DNA of 64,000 nucleotides from Palsa-744 sp036498265 (GTDB lineage Bacteria > Actinomycetota > Thermoleophilia > Solirubrobacterales > Solirubrobacteraceae): assembly GCA_036498265.1 (NCBI GenBank), contig DASYFT010000005.1, forward strand, positions 290,919 to 354,918, written 5' to 3'. Under the pieces are notes generated by a model. That model saw nothing but the letters and a program-made list of their open reading frames with translations. It made no database searches and was not told where the DNA came from. Shown here in pieces: positions 1-8,581 of this stretch. Every line of letters begins with the position of its first letter. Position 1 is the stretch's first letter. The position numbers and the translations under genes were made by a program.

Positions 1-1
1 T

Positions 2-1234
2 GCACGCATAGGCGCAGGTGAGGTCGCACTTCAGGGTCCACGAGGCGTTCGTGTAGCCGAAGGACATCGCCAGGTTGGGCACGCCGCTCAGCATCATGCC
101 CCTGTAGCTCATCGTCTCCGACACGTCGACCTCGCTCCCGTCGACGGCGATCTGCATGCCTCCGAGCGTGAGCAGGTTCAGCCCTGTGGCGGTCACGATC
201 AGGTCCGCCTCCAGCCCCGCTCCGGACGCCAGCTCGATGCCCGTCTCGGTGAACGTCTCGATCTGGTCCGTGACGATCGAGGCCCGCCCGGCAGAGATCG
301 CGTCGAACAGGTCGCCGTCCGGCACCAGGCACATCCGCTGGTCCCAGGGGCTGTACTTCGGTTTGAAGTGCGTGTCGACGTCGAAGTCCTGCGGCAGCCG
401 CCTTTCGACGCCCCTCCTGACCAGAGCGCGCACCAGGTTCGGCCGGCGACGGCTCAGCTGGAACACGAGCATCGTCACCAGGACGTTCTTCCAGCGCACG
501 AGCGAGTATGCGAGCCTCGCCGGCAGCAGCCGCCGCACCAGGTTGGCGAGCGGGTCTTCGGCCGGCAGCGACACGACGTAGCTGGGTGATCGCTGCAGCA
601 TGGTCACGTGCTCGGCGCTCTGCGCGATCGCGGGCACGAGCGTCACCGCCGTCGCGCCGCTGCCGATCACCACCACGCGCTTGCCCTCGTAGTCGATGTC
701 CTCGCTCCAGTGCTGAGGGTGCACGACGCGACCGCTGAAGCGCTCGATGCCGTTGAACTCCGGGCTGTAGCCCTCGTCGTAGCGGTAATAGCCGCTGCAC
801 ATCATCAGGAAGCCGCAGGTCATGCGGACCGTCTCATGCGTGTTGCCTCGGACTGCCTCGACCGTCCAGCGTGAACGGCCGGTCGACCACTCGGCGCGCG
901 TGACGCGATGGTGAAAGCGGATCTTCCGGTCGATCCCGTTCTCGGCGGCCGTCTGGCGGACGTAGCGGAGGATGGACGGGCCGTCGGCGATCGACTTGGC
1001 CTCCGGCCACGGGCGGAACGAGTAGCCGAGCGTGTACATGTCGGAGTCGGAGCGCACGCCCGGGTAGCGGAACAGGTCCCATGTGCCGCCGATCGAGTCC
1101 CGCGCCTCGAGGACCGCGTAGGTCTTGGCGGGGCAGTTCTGCTGGAGGTGGTAGCCCGCGCCCACGCCGGAGAGGCCGGCACCGACGATCAGGACATCGA
1201 AGTGCTCGAGCGAGCTGTCAGCCGGTTCTTCCAT
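2..1234 (-). CDS. Flavin-containing (Baeyer-Villiger type) monooxygenase, C-terminus cut by window edge
   Basis: The reverse strand from an ATG at 1234 reads without a stop to the window edge (about 411 residues), so the C-terminus lies outside. The N-terminus has the FAD Rossmann motif GAGLSGVGAGYHLQ. A second, NADPH-type motif GSGATAVTLVPAIA follows, and between them is FSGRVVHPQHW, which fits the Baeyer-Villiger fingerprint FxGxxxHxxxW. Such enzymes use NADPH and O2 to oxidise ketones or sulfur/nitrogen groups in the cytosol; EthA is the best-known actinobacterial relative. The substrate cannot be read from sequence. It is divergent from the ligase gene at 1312. The family call is firm. 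Confidence 0.9.
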   Translation of the reverse strand, partial: MEEPADSSLEHFDVLIVGAGLSGVGAGYHLQQNCPAKTYAVLEARDSIGGTWDLFRYPGVRSDSDMYTLGYSFRPWPEAKSIADGPSILRYVRQTAAENGIDRKIRFHHRVTRAEWSTGRSRWTVEAVRGNTHETVRMTCGFLMMCSGYYRYDEGYSPEFNGIERFSGRVVHPQHWSEDIDYEGKRVVVIGSGATAVTLVPAIAQSAEHVTMLQRSPSYVVSLPAEDPLANLVRRLLPARLAYSLVRWKNVLVTMLVFQLSRRRPNLVRALVRRGVERRLPQDFDVDTHFKPKYSPWDQRMCLVPDGDLFDAISAGRASIVTDQIETFTETGIELASGAGLEADLIVTATGLNLLTLGGMQIAVDGSEVDVSETMSYRGMMLSGVPNLAMSFGYTNASWTLKCDLTCAYAC

Positions 1235-1298
1235 ATCCGTGATGCCTGCCCTTCGCCGGTGAGGGATACGGCGGCCAAGCCTACGGGATGAGGGGATC

Positions 1299-1311
1299 TA
1301 GACTGGCGCCC
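1299..1311 (+). promoter_or_regulatory. Leaderless -10 box of the carboxylate-amine ligase
   Basis: TAGACT at 1299-1304 is followed by 7 nt and GTG at 1312, so transcription would begin at or next to the start codon. No convincing -35 box is visible. Confidence 0.5.
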
Positions 1312-2430
1312 GTGAGCGCACCCGAGGACATGGACGACGCATTCGGCTCCGGCGAGCCGTTCAGCGTGGGCGTCGAGGAGGAGCTGTTCCTCGTCGATCC
1401 CGTCACCGGACGGCAGGCGAACTCCTCCGATGCCGTGCAGGAGCGCCTCGGAGAGGTTCGAGGCACGGTCGAGCGCGAGCTCCATGCCTGTCAGGTCGAG
1501 CTCATCACCGACGTCTGCCGCAGCGCCGGCGAGGCGGTCGCGGTGCTCGACGGGCTTCGACGGGCGGTGCTCGCGACGGGCGCCGGTCTCCTCGGCTCGG
1601 GAACCCACCCGTCGGCGGCCGAGGGCGAGGCCGAGATCACCGACAGGGCCCGCTACGAGCGGATCCACGAGCTGCTCGGCGACGCCGTCGCCACGCCCGT
1701 CGGCGGCCTGCACATCCACATCGGGATGCCGGATCCCGACACCGCCATACGTGCCTTCAACGGCCTTCGCCGGCACCTCCCGCTGCTCCAGGCGCTGGCG
1801 GCCAACTCACCGTTCCGGCACGGCCGCAACACCGGCCTGGCCTCCGCCCGGGAGGTCACGGTCCGGGGCTGGCCGCGCTCCGGCGTCCCGCGCGCGATGC
1901 GCGACTTCGAGGACTTCCGCGACGCGACGCGACTGCTCACCCGGGCGGCCGACGTGCCCGACTACACCTGGTTCTGGTGGAAGCTCCGCCCGCACCCGCG
2001 GCTGGGTACGGTGGAGGTCAGGGCACTCGACGCGCAGGCCTCGCTCGAGGACGCAGCCGGCCTGATCGCCCTCACCCACTGCCTCGCGCGCCACGCCGCC
2101 GAGGCGGATCCCGAGCCCGACCCGCCCGCGGAGGTACTCGAGGAGGGATCCTTCCGGGCGGCCCGCTTCGGGGTGGACGCCCGCCTGCCTGACTCCCAAG
2201 GGCGGCTGCGCCCCGTGGCAGAGCTCCTCGATGAAGCGCTCGCAGTGACCCGGACTCACGCCGCCGAGCTGGGCTGTGGCGATGACCTGGAGCGTCTGCC
2301 CGCGCTGCTGGCCGAGGGCGGCGGCGCGGGGCGTCAGTGCTCGGCGTTCGCGATCGCGGGCATGGACAACCTGCTGCGTGAGATGACCGCGCTCACCGGC
2401 GTGGGCAATCCCACACGCGCCGTCCACTGA
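1312..2430 (+). CDS. Putative glutamate--cysteine ligase 2 family carboxylate-amine ligase (YbdK-like)
   Basis: The protein opens with the GCS2 signature VGVEEELFLVD and has the conserved GLHIHIGMPD and NSPFRHGRNTG segments. At about 372 residues it is normal length for the YbdK/GCS2 family, ATP-dependent ligases that join a carboxylate to an amine (gamma-glutamylcysteine in tested members). Actinobacteria use related enzymes in several thiol and small-molecule pathways, so the exact substrate is open. I chose GTG 1312 because TAGACT lies 7 nt upstream; ATG 1288 and ATG 1330 are in-frame alternatives. Confidence 0.85.
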   Translation: MSAPEDMDDAFGSGEPFSVGVEEELFLVDPVTGRQANSSDAVQERLGEVRGTVERELHACQVELITDVCRSAGEAVAVLDGLRRAVLATGAGLLGSGTHPSAAEGEAEITDRARYERIHELLGDAVATPVGGLHIHIGMPDPDTAIRAFNGLRRHLPLLQALAANSPFRHGRNTGLASAREVTVRGWPRSGVPRAMRDFEDFRDATRLLTRAADVPDYTWFWWKLRPHPRLGTVEVRALDAQASLEDAAGLIALTHCLARHAAEADPEPDPPAEVLEEGSFRAARFGVDARLPDSQGRLRPVAELLDEALAVTRTHAAELGCGDDLERLPALLAEGGGAGRQCSAFAIAGMDNLLREMTALTGVGNPTRAVH

Positions 2431-2472
2431 GCGGCTGCCCGGCACGCTGTCTCATGGCCATCGACCGTCGAG

Positions 2473-3288
2473 TCACGGCCGAGCGAGCACGGCCCTGTAC
2501 TCGTCCGGCAGTTGCGAGGTCATGTCGAACCACTCCTTCGGCGTGATCGCTTCGCGCAGCGTTGCCAGCACCGCGCGTGTGTGCTCGCGAGCCTCAGGCG
2601 GGGTGACGGCCTCGCGCTCGGCGACGGCGCGCACGAACTCCTCGAGCGTCATCTTCCGCGCAGCTCCGTTGCTGAGAGCATCACCGCGGCGCAGCGGCTC
2701 CTGCAGCTGCGGCGGCAGCTGCGCCATCAGATCCTCGACCTCGCCGCCCGACACTCGTTCGGCGAGCGTCTCCAGCACCGCGCTGGCGGCGCGCAGCGCC
2801 TCATCCGGTGCCAGTGCCGTGCGTTGCGCAACCCGTCCGAGGAACGTCTCGGCCGGCATCACCTCGATGCGTTCTCCACGCGGCAGCAGCGGCGCGAAGC
2901 TCTTGGGCAGCTCCGCGGCCATGTCGGCCAGCTCGTCTGCGGTGATCGTCTGCCCGAGGGCCAGCAGTACGGCGCGGGCGTGGCGCTCCGCGACCCTGGG
3001 ATCGACGTGCTCGCGGTCGGCGATCCGGCGTAGGAACTCATCGACCTCGAACGGCTCGGCGCGCCCCTCGGGGCGGAGCCACGCCGCAAGGTCCGGCGGC
3101 AGCTGTTCCGCGATGTCGCGCGCCTCTCCGCCCGAAAGGCGTTCGGCCAGCGTCTGCAGCACCACCCGCGTGGCGCGCTCGGCCGGCTCGCGCTCAAGGC
3201 CGGCCGCGTCTTGCACGATGGCGATGAACCTCTCGTAGGCCGCGTCGGCGGCGCTCTGGGTCATCTGGCCCGTGTGCGGCTCGGCCAT
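2473..3288 (-). CDS. Double DUF2267 protein
   Basis: About 271 residues containing four related helical units of roughly 65 residues. Each has a pattern such as ATRVVLQTLAERLSGGEARD followed by QLP; two units make one DUF2267 domain, so this is a tandem duplication. The family is helical, cytosolic and of unknown biochemical role, and is often found near stress genes. The start at 3288 has a GGAGG ribosome site and lies 2 nt beyond the stop of the gene at 3291-3641, so the two are probably co-transcribed. A single-domain relative is encoded divergently at 3795. Confidence 0.85.
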   Translation of the reverse strand: MAEPHTGQMTQSAADAAYERFIAIVQDAAGLEREPAERATRVVLQTLAERLSGGEARDIAEQLPPDLAAWLRPEGRAEPFEVDEFLRRIADREHVDPRVAERHARAVLLALGQTITADELADMAAELPKSFAPLLPRGERIEVMPAETFLGRVAQRTALAPDEALRAASAVLETLAERVSGGEVEDLMAQLPPQLQEPLRRGDALSNGAARKMTLEEFVRAVAEREAVTPPEAREHTRAVLATLREAITPKEWFDMTSQLPDEYRAVLARP

Positions 3289-3290
3289 CG

Positions 3291-3641
3291 CTATCCCTCC
3301 TCGTCGATCGCGCCGTGCAGGTGCGCGGCGGCGAGCTGGATGTCCTTGTAGTCGTTCTGACCGGCGCGCGACTCGATCGTCAGCACGGCGCAGCGGTGCA
3401 CGTCGCGGAAGTCGCCGTAGGGGAACTTGTAACGGCCCTTGGTCGACTCGTCTTTCTCGTCGTCCACGCCGAGGTGCCAGCGCGCGAACTCCTCCATCCC
3501 GTGTTCGTCGATGAACTCGTTCTCCTGCTCGGCCGTCGGCTGGTGCTCGCTCCAGTCATCGCGCTCGTCGCGCACGCTGTGGCCCGCTCGGATCAGGTCC
3601 TGGGCGTACTCGTATGCCGTCCTGCTCAGCTTGACCGCCAC
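3291..3641 (-). CDS. Conserved hypothetical protein, upstream partner of DUF2267 gene
   Basis: About 116 residues from GTG 3641, which has an AAGG ribosome-site-like stretch upstream; an in-frame TTG at 3707 would lengthen it. The sequence is charged and soluble, with a distinctive segment GRYKFPYGDFRDVHRC followed by IESRAGQ and AAAHLHG. I recognise this kind of small protein as conserved in several phyla but cannot assign a function. No membrane segment or known catalytic motif is seen. It precedes the double DUF2267 gene by 2 nt. Confidence 0.65.
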   Translation of the reverse strand: MAVKLSRTAYEYAQDLIRAGHSVRDERDDWSEHQPTAEQENEFIDEHGMEEFARWHLGVDDEKDESTKGRYKFPYGDFRDVHRCAVLTIESRAGQNDYKDIQLAAAHLHGAIDEEG

Positions 3642-3692
3642 CGCCGCCGTTCCCTTCCGCTCGCGGGCCTTCGTCGGTGTGACTAGGACGAA

Positions 3693-3715
3693 CCGGACGG
3701 CTGCCAACCGTCCGG
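3693..3715. promoter_or_regulatory. Perfect inverted repeat between divergent DUF2267-linked genes
   Basis: CCGGACGG and CCGTCCGG are perfect 8-bp arms around a 7-nt loop. The repeat sits in the divergent intergenic region between 3641 (reverse) and 3795 (forward), a position suited to an operator for both genes. If the reverse gene starts at TTG 3707 the repeat would overlap its start. No binding protein can be named. Confidence 0.4.
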
Positions 3716-3794
3716 CGCCCTTGAACGCGGCGCAGCCCGGCTTATCGACAGCAGTGCAACGGAGTCACGAGCGAGCAGAGCCACGGAGGCGGGC

Positions 3795-4211
3795 ATGATC
3801 CGCAGCGTCGATGCAGTCGAGCGAAGCGTGCACAAGACCAACGAGTGGCTCGCCGACCTGGCGGAGCTGCTCGGCACCGAGGATCGCGAGGAGGCCTGGA
3901 GGGTGCTGCGCGCGTTCCTTCAGCTGCTACGCGACCAGCTCACGGTCGACGAGGCCGCCCAGCTCGCGGCCCAGCTCACGATCGTGATCCGCGGCGTCTT
4001 CTACGAAGGCTTCGACCCCGGTGACCAGCAGAAACTGCGCGATCGCGATGAGTTCCTGAGGCGCTTCGGCGAGCTCACGAAGCGAGACGACGCCGCGCAT
4101 GCCGCCGAGGCCGCCACCACCGTGCTGCGCCGGCATGTCACCCCTGGCGAGATCGACGACGTCATGTCGCAGCTCTCCAGCGAGGTGCGCGAGGTCCTGC
4201 TGCAGGGATAG
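3795..4211 (+). CDS. DUF2267 protein
   Basis: 138 residues forming one complete DUF2267 domain of two helical units: EEAWRVLRAFLQLLRDQLTV with QLAAQL, then TTVLRRHVTPGEIDDVMSQL. A GGAGG site lies 7 nt before ATG 3795. It is divergent from the gene pair encoding a double DUF2267 protein. The biochemical role of the family is unknown. Confidence 0.8.
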   Translation: MIRSVDAVERSVHKTNEWLADLAELLGTEDREEAWRVLRAFLQLLRDQLTVDEAAQLAAQLTIVIRGVFYEGFDPGDQQKLRDRDEFLRRFGELTKRDDAAHAAEAATTVLRRHVTPGEIDDVMSQLSSEVREVLLQG

Positions 4212-4237
4212 GGCGGCACGGCGCCTCGGGGGGCGCG

Positions 4238-4272
4238 TTGACTGCCGGTGGCATGTCCCATAGTCTGGCTGC
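4238..4272 (+). promoter_or_regulatory. Housekeeping-type promoter, leaderless
   Basis: TTGACT (4238-4243), a 17-nt spacer, TAGTCT (4261-4266), 6 nt, then GTG 4273. This is the best match to a standard sigma-70 promoter in the window, and it places the start site at the start codon. Confidence 0.65.
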
Positions 4273-4932
4273 GTGGGGTACACGGTCGTTTGCATCTCCA
4301 GCGAGGACGGCACGGGGGCGCAGGAAGCGGCGCCCGAGGTCGCAAGCCGGTTGGGGTTCCGGCTGATCGACGAGGACATCGTCGCGCGGGCGGCCGTGGA
4401 GGCGGGAGTGGACACCGATGTCGTCGCCGACGTGGAGCGGCGCAAGTCGCTGCTCGTGAGGCTGGTTGAGGGGTTGGGCACTGCCGGGACCAGCGCCGGA
4501 CTTGGGACCGGCTACGCCGTTCCGGCGGCAGTCGTCGACGGCGTCGAACGGCCCGCCAGCGACGAGCTCAGGGGGACGATCCAATCGGTGATCGAGGAGA
4601 CCGCCGGCCGCGGCAACGCGGTGATCGTCGCGCACGCCGCCTCGCTTGCGCTGGGCGAGCGCGACGACGTGCTCCGGGTCCACCTCACCGCCTCGACCCC
4701 CACGCGCGAGCGACGGCTGGCCGGCGCCCTCGGCGTCGACCAGAAGGAGGCCGCGCAGAAGCTCAAGCGCTCGGATGCCGGCCGGGCCGACTACCTGAAG
4801 CGCTTCTACGGCGTCGGCTCCGAGCAGCCCACCCACTACGACCTGGTGATCAACACCGACAAGCTGGCGCCCGAGGAGGCCGTGGGCGTGATCGTGCGGC
4901 TGGCGGGCGCCGGGAGCGACGCCGAGGCCTAA
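4273..4932 (+). CDS. Cytidylate-kinase-like P-loop protein
   Basis: 219 residues. The N-terminus VVCISSEDGTGAQEAAPEVA sits where a P-loop would be, and the overall order (ASRLGFRLIDEDIV, HAASLAL, YLKRFYGV, YDLVINTD) matches the cytidylate-kinase-like family. The loop lacks the classic GxxGxGK[ST] form, as is common in this family, so true kinase activity is uncertain. It starts at GTG 4273 from a leaderless promoter, and its end overlaps the convergent gene at 4929 by 4 nt. Confidence 0.75.
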   Translation: MGYTVVCISSEDGTGAQEAAPEVASRLGFRLIDEDIVARAAVEAGVDTDVVADVERRKSLLVRLVEGLGTAGTSAGLGTGYAVPAAVVDGVERPASDELRGTIQSVIEETAGRGNAVIVAHAASLALGERDDVLRVHLTASTPTRERRLAGALGVDQKEAAQKLKRSDAGRADYLKRFYGVGSEQPTHYDLVINTDKLAPEEAVGVIVRLAGAGSDAEA

Positions 4933-7913
4933 CCCGGGGCTTTGGCCAGGTAGGTGTGGCCGGCCTTGACGGTCACGTGGTGGTGGTTGACGAGGTCGGT
5001 CACCGACACCCGGTCGGTGCTGACGCGGATCAGGGTTCCGCCACAGGTGTCAACGGTGAGCCAGCGCGTGCCGAGGACGGCTCCCGCGGCGTAGTTGCCC
5101 TTGGTCGAGTAGCTGCCGTGGCCTTCGGCCCACAGTTTGCGCACCGTGTGCTTCCTCGATGCGCGACTGATCGTCGCCCGCGCGGTGTGGGCGCGCTCCG
5201 CCGCCGTCGGGCACACCGAGAAGTTCCCACCCATCAGCGTCGCGAGCACGACGCCGTTGTGAGACTGCGTGATCTTGAACTCGCCTTCGTAGAGCACGAT
5301 CGTCTGAAGGTGACCGTTGGCTGCGGCCGTCGTTATCGCGACTCGCCCGTGGGTCGCGTCGATGATCGTCCCGAACGGCAGCTGCCGCGCGTTGGTCAGT
5401 GCCACGAACGTCTTCGAGCCCGGCAGCTTGACCAGCACGACGCCGCCGGCCGGAACCACGTTCCCGGTCAGTGCCAGCTTGGGGGGAGGAAGCAGCGCGG
5501 CCGCGATCCCGAGCACTTCCGAGCCGCCCAGTTCGCTGAACGGTTCGGGCCCTTCTTCCGGTTCCGAGAGCTCGCTGCTGGAGGAGGGGGCGATGTAGGT
5601 GTAGGCCGGGCCCGCACTGGAGGTGCCGCGTTCGTCGCTGACCACCACTTCCTTGCTGCCCGCCGGCGACGCCGCCGTGGTGGCCGTCAGTTCGGTTTCG
5701 GAGACCACGTTCACCGCCGTGGCTTCGCTTCCGATCTTGACCGTCGCCCCCGCCAGGAACCCCGCGCCCTTGATCGTCACCTGCGTACCGCCTGCCGCCG
5801 GTCCCGACGTGGGCGTGATGCTCGTGACCGCCGGTGCCGGCGGCGGGGGTGGAGGTGGTGGCGGAGGTGAGGCAAGGCGGTACGGCCATGCGGCGCCGGT
5901 CCTCGCGCCGTCGTGGGGCGCTCCGATCAGCGCCACGGACGCGTCGGCGCTGATGGCGACGCTCGTGCCGAACCAGCTTTTACCGTCTTCTTCGGGGCTC
6001 ACCAGCTTTTCGGGCCGCCGGTTCCAGGAGCTGCCCGAGCGGCTGAATTCCCAGGCGGCGCCAAGCCAGGCGGTGTCGTGCTCGGCGCCGATCAGCGCCA
6101 GGTTGCCGTCCCCGGAGAGCGCGACGCTGGAGCCGAGTTCACCTTCCGGCGTCCCTTCGGGTCCGGCGGTCAGCTTCGGCCCCTGCTGGACCCACTTCGG
6201 GCCCGACAGCGTGAAGGCCCAGGCCGCTCCTGCCCGGCTGTTGTCCTCGCGGCCCCCGACGAGAGCGGTGGCGCCGTCGCCTGACAGGGCCGTGCTGAAG
6301 CCGAAGTGACCTTCCCCGGACTCCTGGCCTCCGGTCAGCTTCGGACCCTCCTGCGTCCAGGTGGAGCCGGTGCGAGAGAACGCCCACGCCGCACCGGCGT
6401 AGCCGTTGTCCCCCGGTGCCCCCACCAGAGCGGTGTTGCCATCCCCGGACAGCGACACGCTGCCGCCCAGATGGGCGTTGCCCGCGACTTCCCCGCCGCC
6501 CCTAAGACGCGGTCCCTGCTGTGCCCAGCCGGATTCCGTGCGCGTGAACACCCACGCAGATCCGACGCCGTTGGCATTGGACGGCGCCCCCACCAGCGCC
6601 GTCGTGCCGTCGGCGGAGAGGGCCACGCTGTGGCCGAAGCGGCCTTCGAGCGTCTCTTCGGTCCCGCCGGTCAGCTTCGCCTGCACGGTCCATTTCGAGT
6701 CCGTCCCACGCGTGAACACCCAGGCGGCTCCCTGACGGGCGCATTCGGCGCCGCCGCGCGGGCACGGCGCAGCTTCGCGCGGGGCCCCGATCAGCGCCGT
6801 GTTCCCATCCCCGGACAGCGCCACGGTCCTGCCGAAGCTGCACACTTCGGTTTCTTCGTTGCACGGTTCGCTGCCTTTGGCGCCCGCTTCACCGCCGGTC
6901 AGCTTCGGGCCCTGCTGGGACCATACGCCTTCGGATTGGGTGAACACCCAGGCGGCGCCGGTCGCCCCATTGTCACCCGGGCCGCCGATCAGCGCTGTGC
7001 TGCCGTCCCGGGAGAGCGCGAGGCTGTATCCCAGCATCCCTGTGCCTTCCTCATCGCTCGCAGTCACCTTCGGGGCCTGCTGCACGAGAGGGTCGACCCG
7101 TACCGGGAAGCTGGCGCCACGTGTGTCGGCGTGGAGCAGGATCCGACTGCCGGAGAGGTCGAGCCGGCTCGGGAGGACGCGGCCGTGCGCGTCGGTGACG
7201 AACAGGTCGCCGTAGCGGAGCGATCGGCCCCCCGGCCCGTCTATCACGACGCCGTTCCTGTGGGTGGCTCCTGCCAGCCGGACCGCCCCGGAGACAGCGA
7301 GCGAGATCGTCAGCGCGGCGCGGGCCGGGCCGGATGGGCGCCGCAGGAAGGTGAAACCCTGCTCGAGCCCCAGGGGCCCGTTCACATACCACTCGCTGAG
7401 CGGGCCATGGCTGTAGAGCACACGGTTCGACTTCACGGTCGGCGCAACCCGGCCGACCGTCGACATCGACGTCCCGTAGCCGACGGCCTGGAGCCTCAGC
7501 ATCGCGCTGAGCTCGCCCGATCGCAGCCTCACGCCCGAGGAGGAGAACCCGGCGGACAGGCGCTGGGAGACGTTGCGGGCGACCGCCGACCGTCCGGACG
7601 CCCGGCGTACTCGGTAGGAGGAGGCATCCCGTCCGAGCGCCATGGAGATCGGGCCCCGCGCCGCCAACGGCAGGCCCGCCGGCTCGTACGCGCGGCCTGT
7701 GGTCGCGGGTGAAATCGACCCGTGCCGGGGGGCCAGGCCGTGGAGCAACAGCGCAGCCAGCAGCAGGAACAGCACCGTGCCGGCGGCCAGGAGGCGCAGC
7801 GCGGCAGGCGCATCCGCAGCTCCCGTGCCAGCGGGCGCCTGCGCGTATCGCACCATGAGCCGCGTCGCCGGACGACTCGACGTTGTCAGCAGGGGCCCGG
7901 CCGGCCGCCGCAT
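4929..7913 (-). CDS. Large exported protein: propeller-type repeats, IPT/TIG domain and FecR-like C-terminal domain
   Basis: About 994 residues from ATG 7913, chosen because a GGGGGA ribosome site lies just upstream; ATG 7856 is an alternative and the longer frame to 8111 looks non-coding. A hydrophobic segment near residues 38-60 (LLAAGTVLFLLLAALLL) should export or anchor it. Residues about 285-670 hold seven repeats of the form FGxSVALSxDGxTALxGAP with GAAWVFTRS and QQGPKLTGG, like FG-GAP or propeller blades. A Pro-rich linker and an IPT/TIG domain (ITPTSGPAAGGTQVTIKGAG) follow at about 695-775. The last 180 residues resemble FecR (VRAGH-type end, LGTRWLTVDTCGGTLIRV). It is likely a cell-surface binding protein with unknown ligand. 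Confidence 0.8.
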   Translation of the reverse strand: MRRPAGPLLTTSSRPATRLMVRYAQAPAGTGAADAPAALRLLAAGTVLFLLLAALLLHGLAPRHGSISPATTGRAYEPAGLPLAARGPISMALGRDASSYRVRRASGRSAVARNVSQRLSAGFSSSGVRLRSGELSAMLRLQAVGYGTSMSTVGRVAPTVKSNRVLYSHGPLSEWYVNGPLGLEQGFTFLRRPSGPARAALTISLAVSGAVRLAGATHRNGVVIDGPGGRSLRYGDLFVTDAHGRVLPSRLDLSGSRILLHADTRGASFPVRVDPLVQQAPKVTASDEEGTGMLGYSLALSRDGSTALIGGPGDNGATGAAWVFTQSEGVWSQQGPKLTGGEAGAKGSEPCNEETEVCSFGRTVALSGDGNTALIGAPREAAPCPRGGAECARQGAAWVFTRGTDSKWTVQAKLTGGTEETLEGRFGHSVALSADGTTALVGAPSNANGVGSAWVFTRTESGWAQQGPRLRGGGEVAGNAHLGGSVSLSGDGNTALVGAPGDNGYAGAAWAFSRTGSTWTQEGPKLTGGQESGEGHFGFSTALSGDGATALVGGREDNSRAGAAWAFTLSGPKWVQQGPKLTAGPEGTPEGELGSSVALSGDGNLALIGAEHDTAWLGAAWEFSRSGSSWNRRPEKLVSPEEDGKSWFGTSVAISADASVALIGAPHDGARTGAAWPYRLASPPPPPPPPPPAPAVTSITPTSGPAAGGTQVTIKGAGFLAGATVKIGSEATAVNVVSETELTATTAASPAGSKEVVVSDERGTSSAGPAYTYIAPSSSSELSEPEEGPEPFSELGGSEVLGIAAALLPPPKLALTGNVVPAGGVVLVKLPGSKTFVALTNARQLPFGTIIDATHGRVAITTAAANGHLQTIVLYEGEFKITQSHNGVVLATLMGGNFSVCPTAAERAHTARATISRASRKHTVRKLWAEGHGSYSTKGNYAAGAVLGTRWLTVDTCGGTLIRVSTDRVSVTDLVNHHHVTVKAGHTYLAKAPG
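5900..7060 (-). repeat. Seven tandem coding repeats of about 165-200 bp
   Basis: The repeated GAP/LVGAP codon cluster occurs near 5922, 6088, 6256, 6421, 6590, 6787 and 6986. DNA similarity between units is visible (shared stretches coding QQGPKLTGG and SGDGNTALVGAP), so copy number could change by recombination. Confidence 0.75.
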
Positions 7914-8163
7914 TCCATCCCCCAAGATCCCATCTCGTTTCTCCCGTCGCCCAATCGGCGCACCCTCCGCGCGCGCCAGACCACCACCAGGCTTTCTGGA
8001 AGGTGCACGGTAAGCGCGGGGGCGCTCAAAGTCAAACCCGAACAGGGCGCCAGACGCCTGGAACTGGCAGCTTGGCGCTTGCCATAAACTCAGGGCCGTC
8101 TCGGGCGGCATGCACAGAGGGGGATGCAGCGATGGATCGACGCAGGACGGCTGGAGCGTGGCG

Positions 8164-8556
8164 GTGACGTGGCCTGCTCTGTTCGGCGTCTTCCTGCTGT
8201 CACACCTGGCGGGCGACTTCCTGCTGCAGACGGACTGGCAGGCGAGTCACAAGGGCCATGTCGCCCGCGGGGGCGCCCCGCACCGTGCTCTCGGGGCTCA
8301 TGGACTGACCTACACGCTCGCCTTCGTGCCCGCGCTGCTGTGGGTTGCCGCCGAGTCGGGTGCCGCCGCCGCGCTCGGGATCGCGCTCCTGGTGATGCTC
8401 CCGCACATGCTGATCGACGACGGCAGGCTTGTGGCGGCGTGGGTCCACCGCGTCAAGCGGGTTCACGGCACCCCGACGACGGTCGTGCGCCTGGGGGTCG
8501 ACCAGACTCTGCACGTCCTGGCGCTCGCCGCCGTCGCGTTTCTGGTGACGGGGTGA
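8164..8556 (+). CDS. DUF3307 family small membrane protein
   Basis: About 130 residues from GTG 8164, which has GGAG 7 nt upstream. The N-terminal LFLLSHLAGDFLLQTDW-type sequence and HMLIDDGRLVAAW match the DUF3307 membrane family. Three or four hydrophobic segments are seen. The role is unknown. The stop lies 25 nt before the adenylate cyclase start at 8582, so the two may share a transcript. Confidence 0.75.
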   Translation: MTWPALFGVFLLSHLAGDFLLQTDWQASHKGHVARGGAPHRALGAHGLTYTLAFVPALLWVAAESGAAAALGIALLVMLPHMLIDDGRLVAAWVHRVKRVHGTPTTVVRLGVDQTLHVLALAAVAFLVTG

Positions 8557-8581
8557 CCTCGAGGGGGACGGCAGAGCGAAT

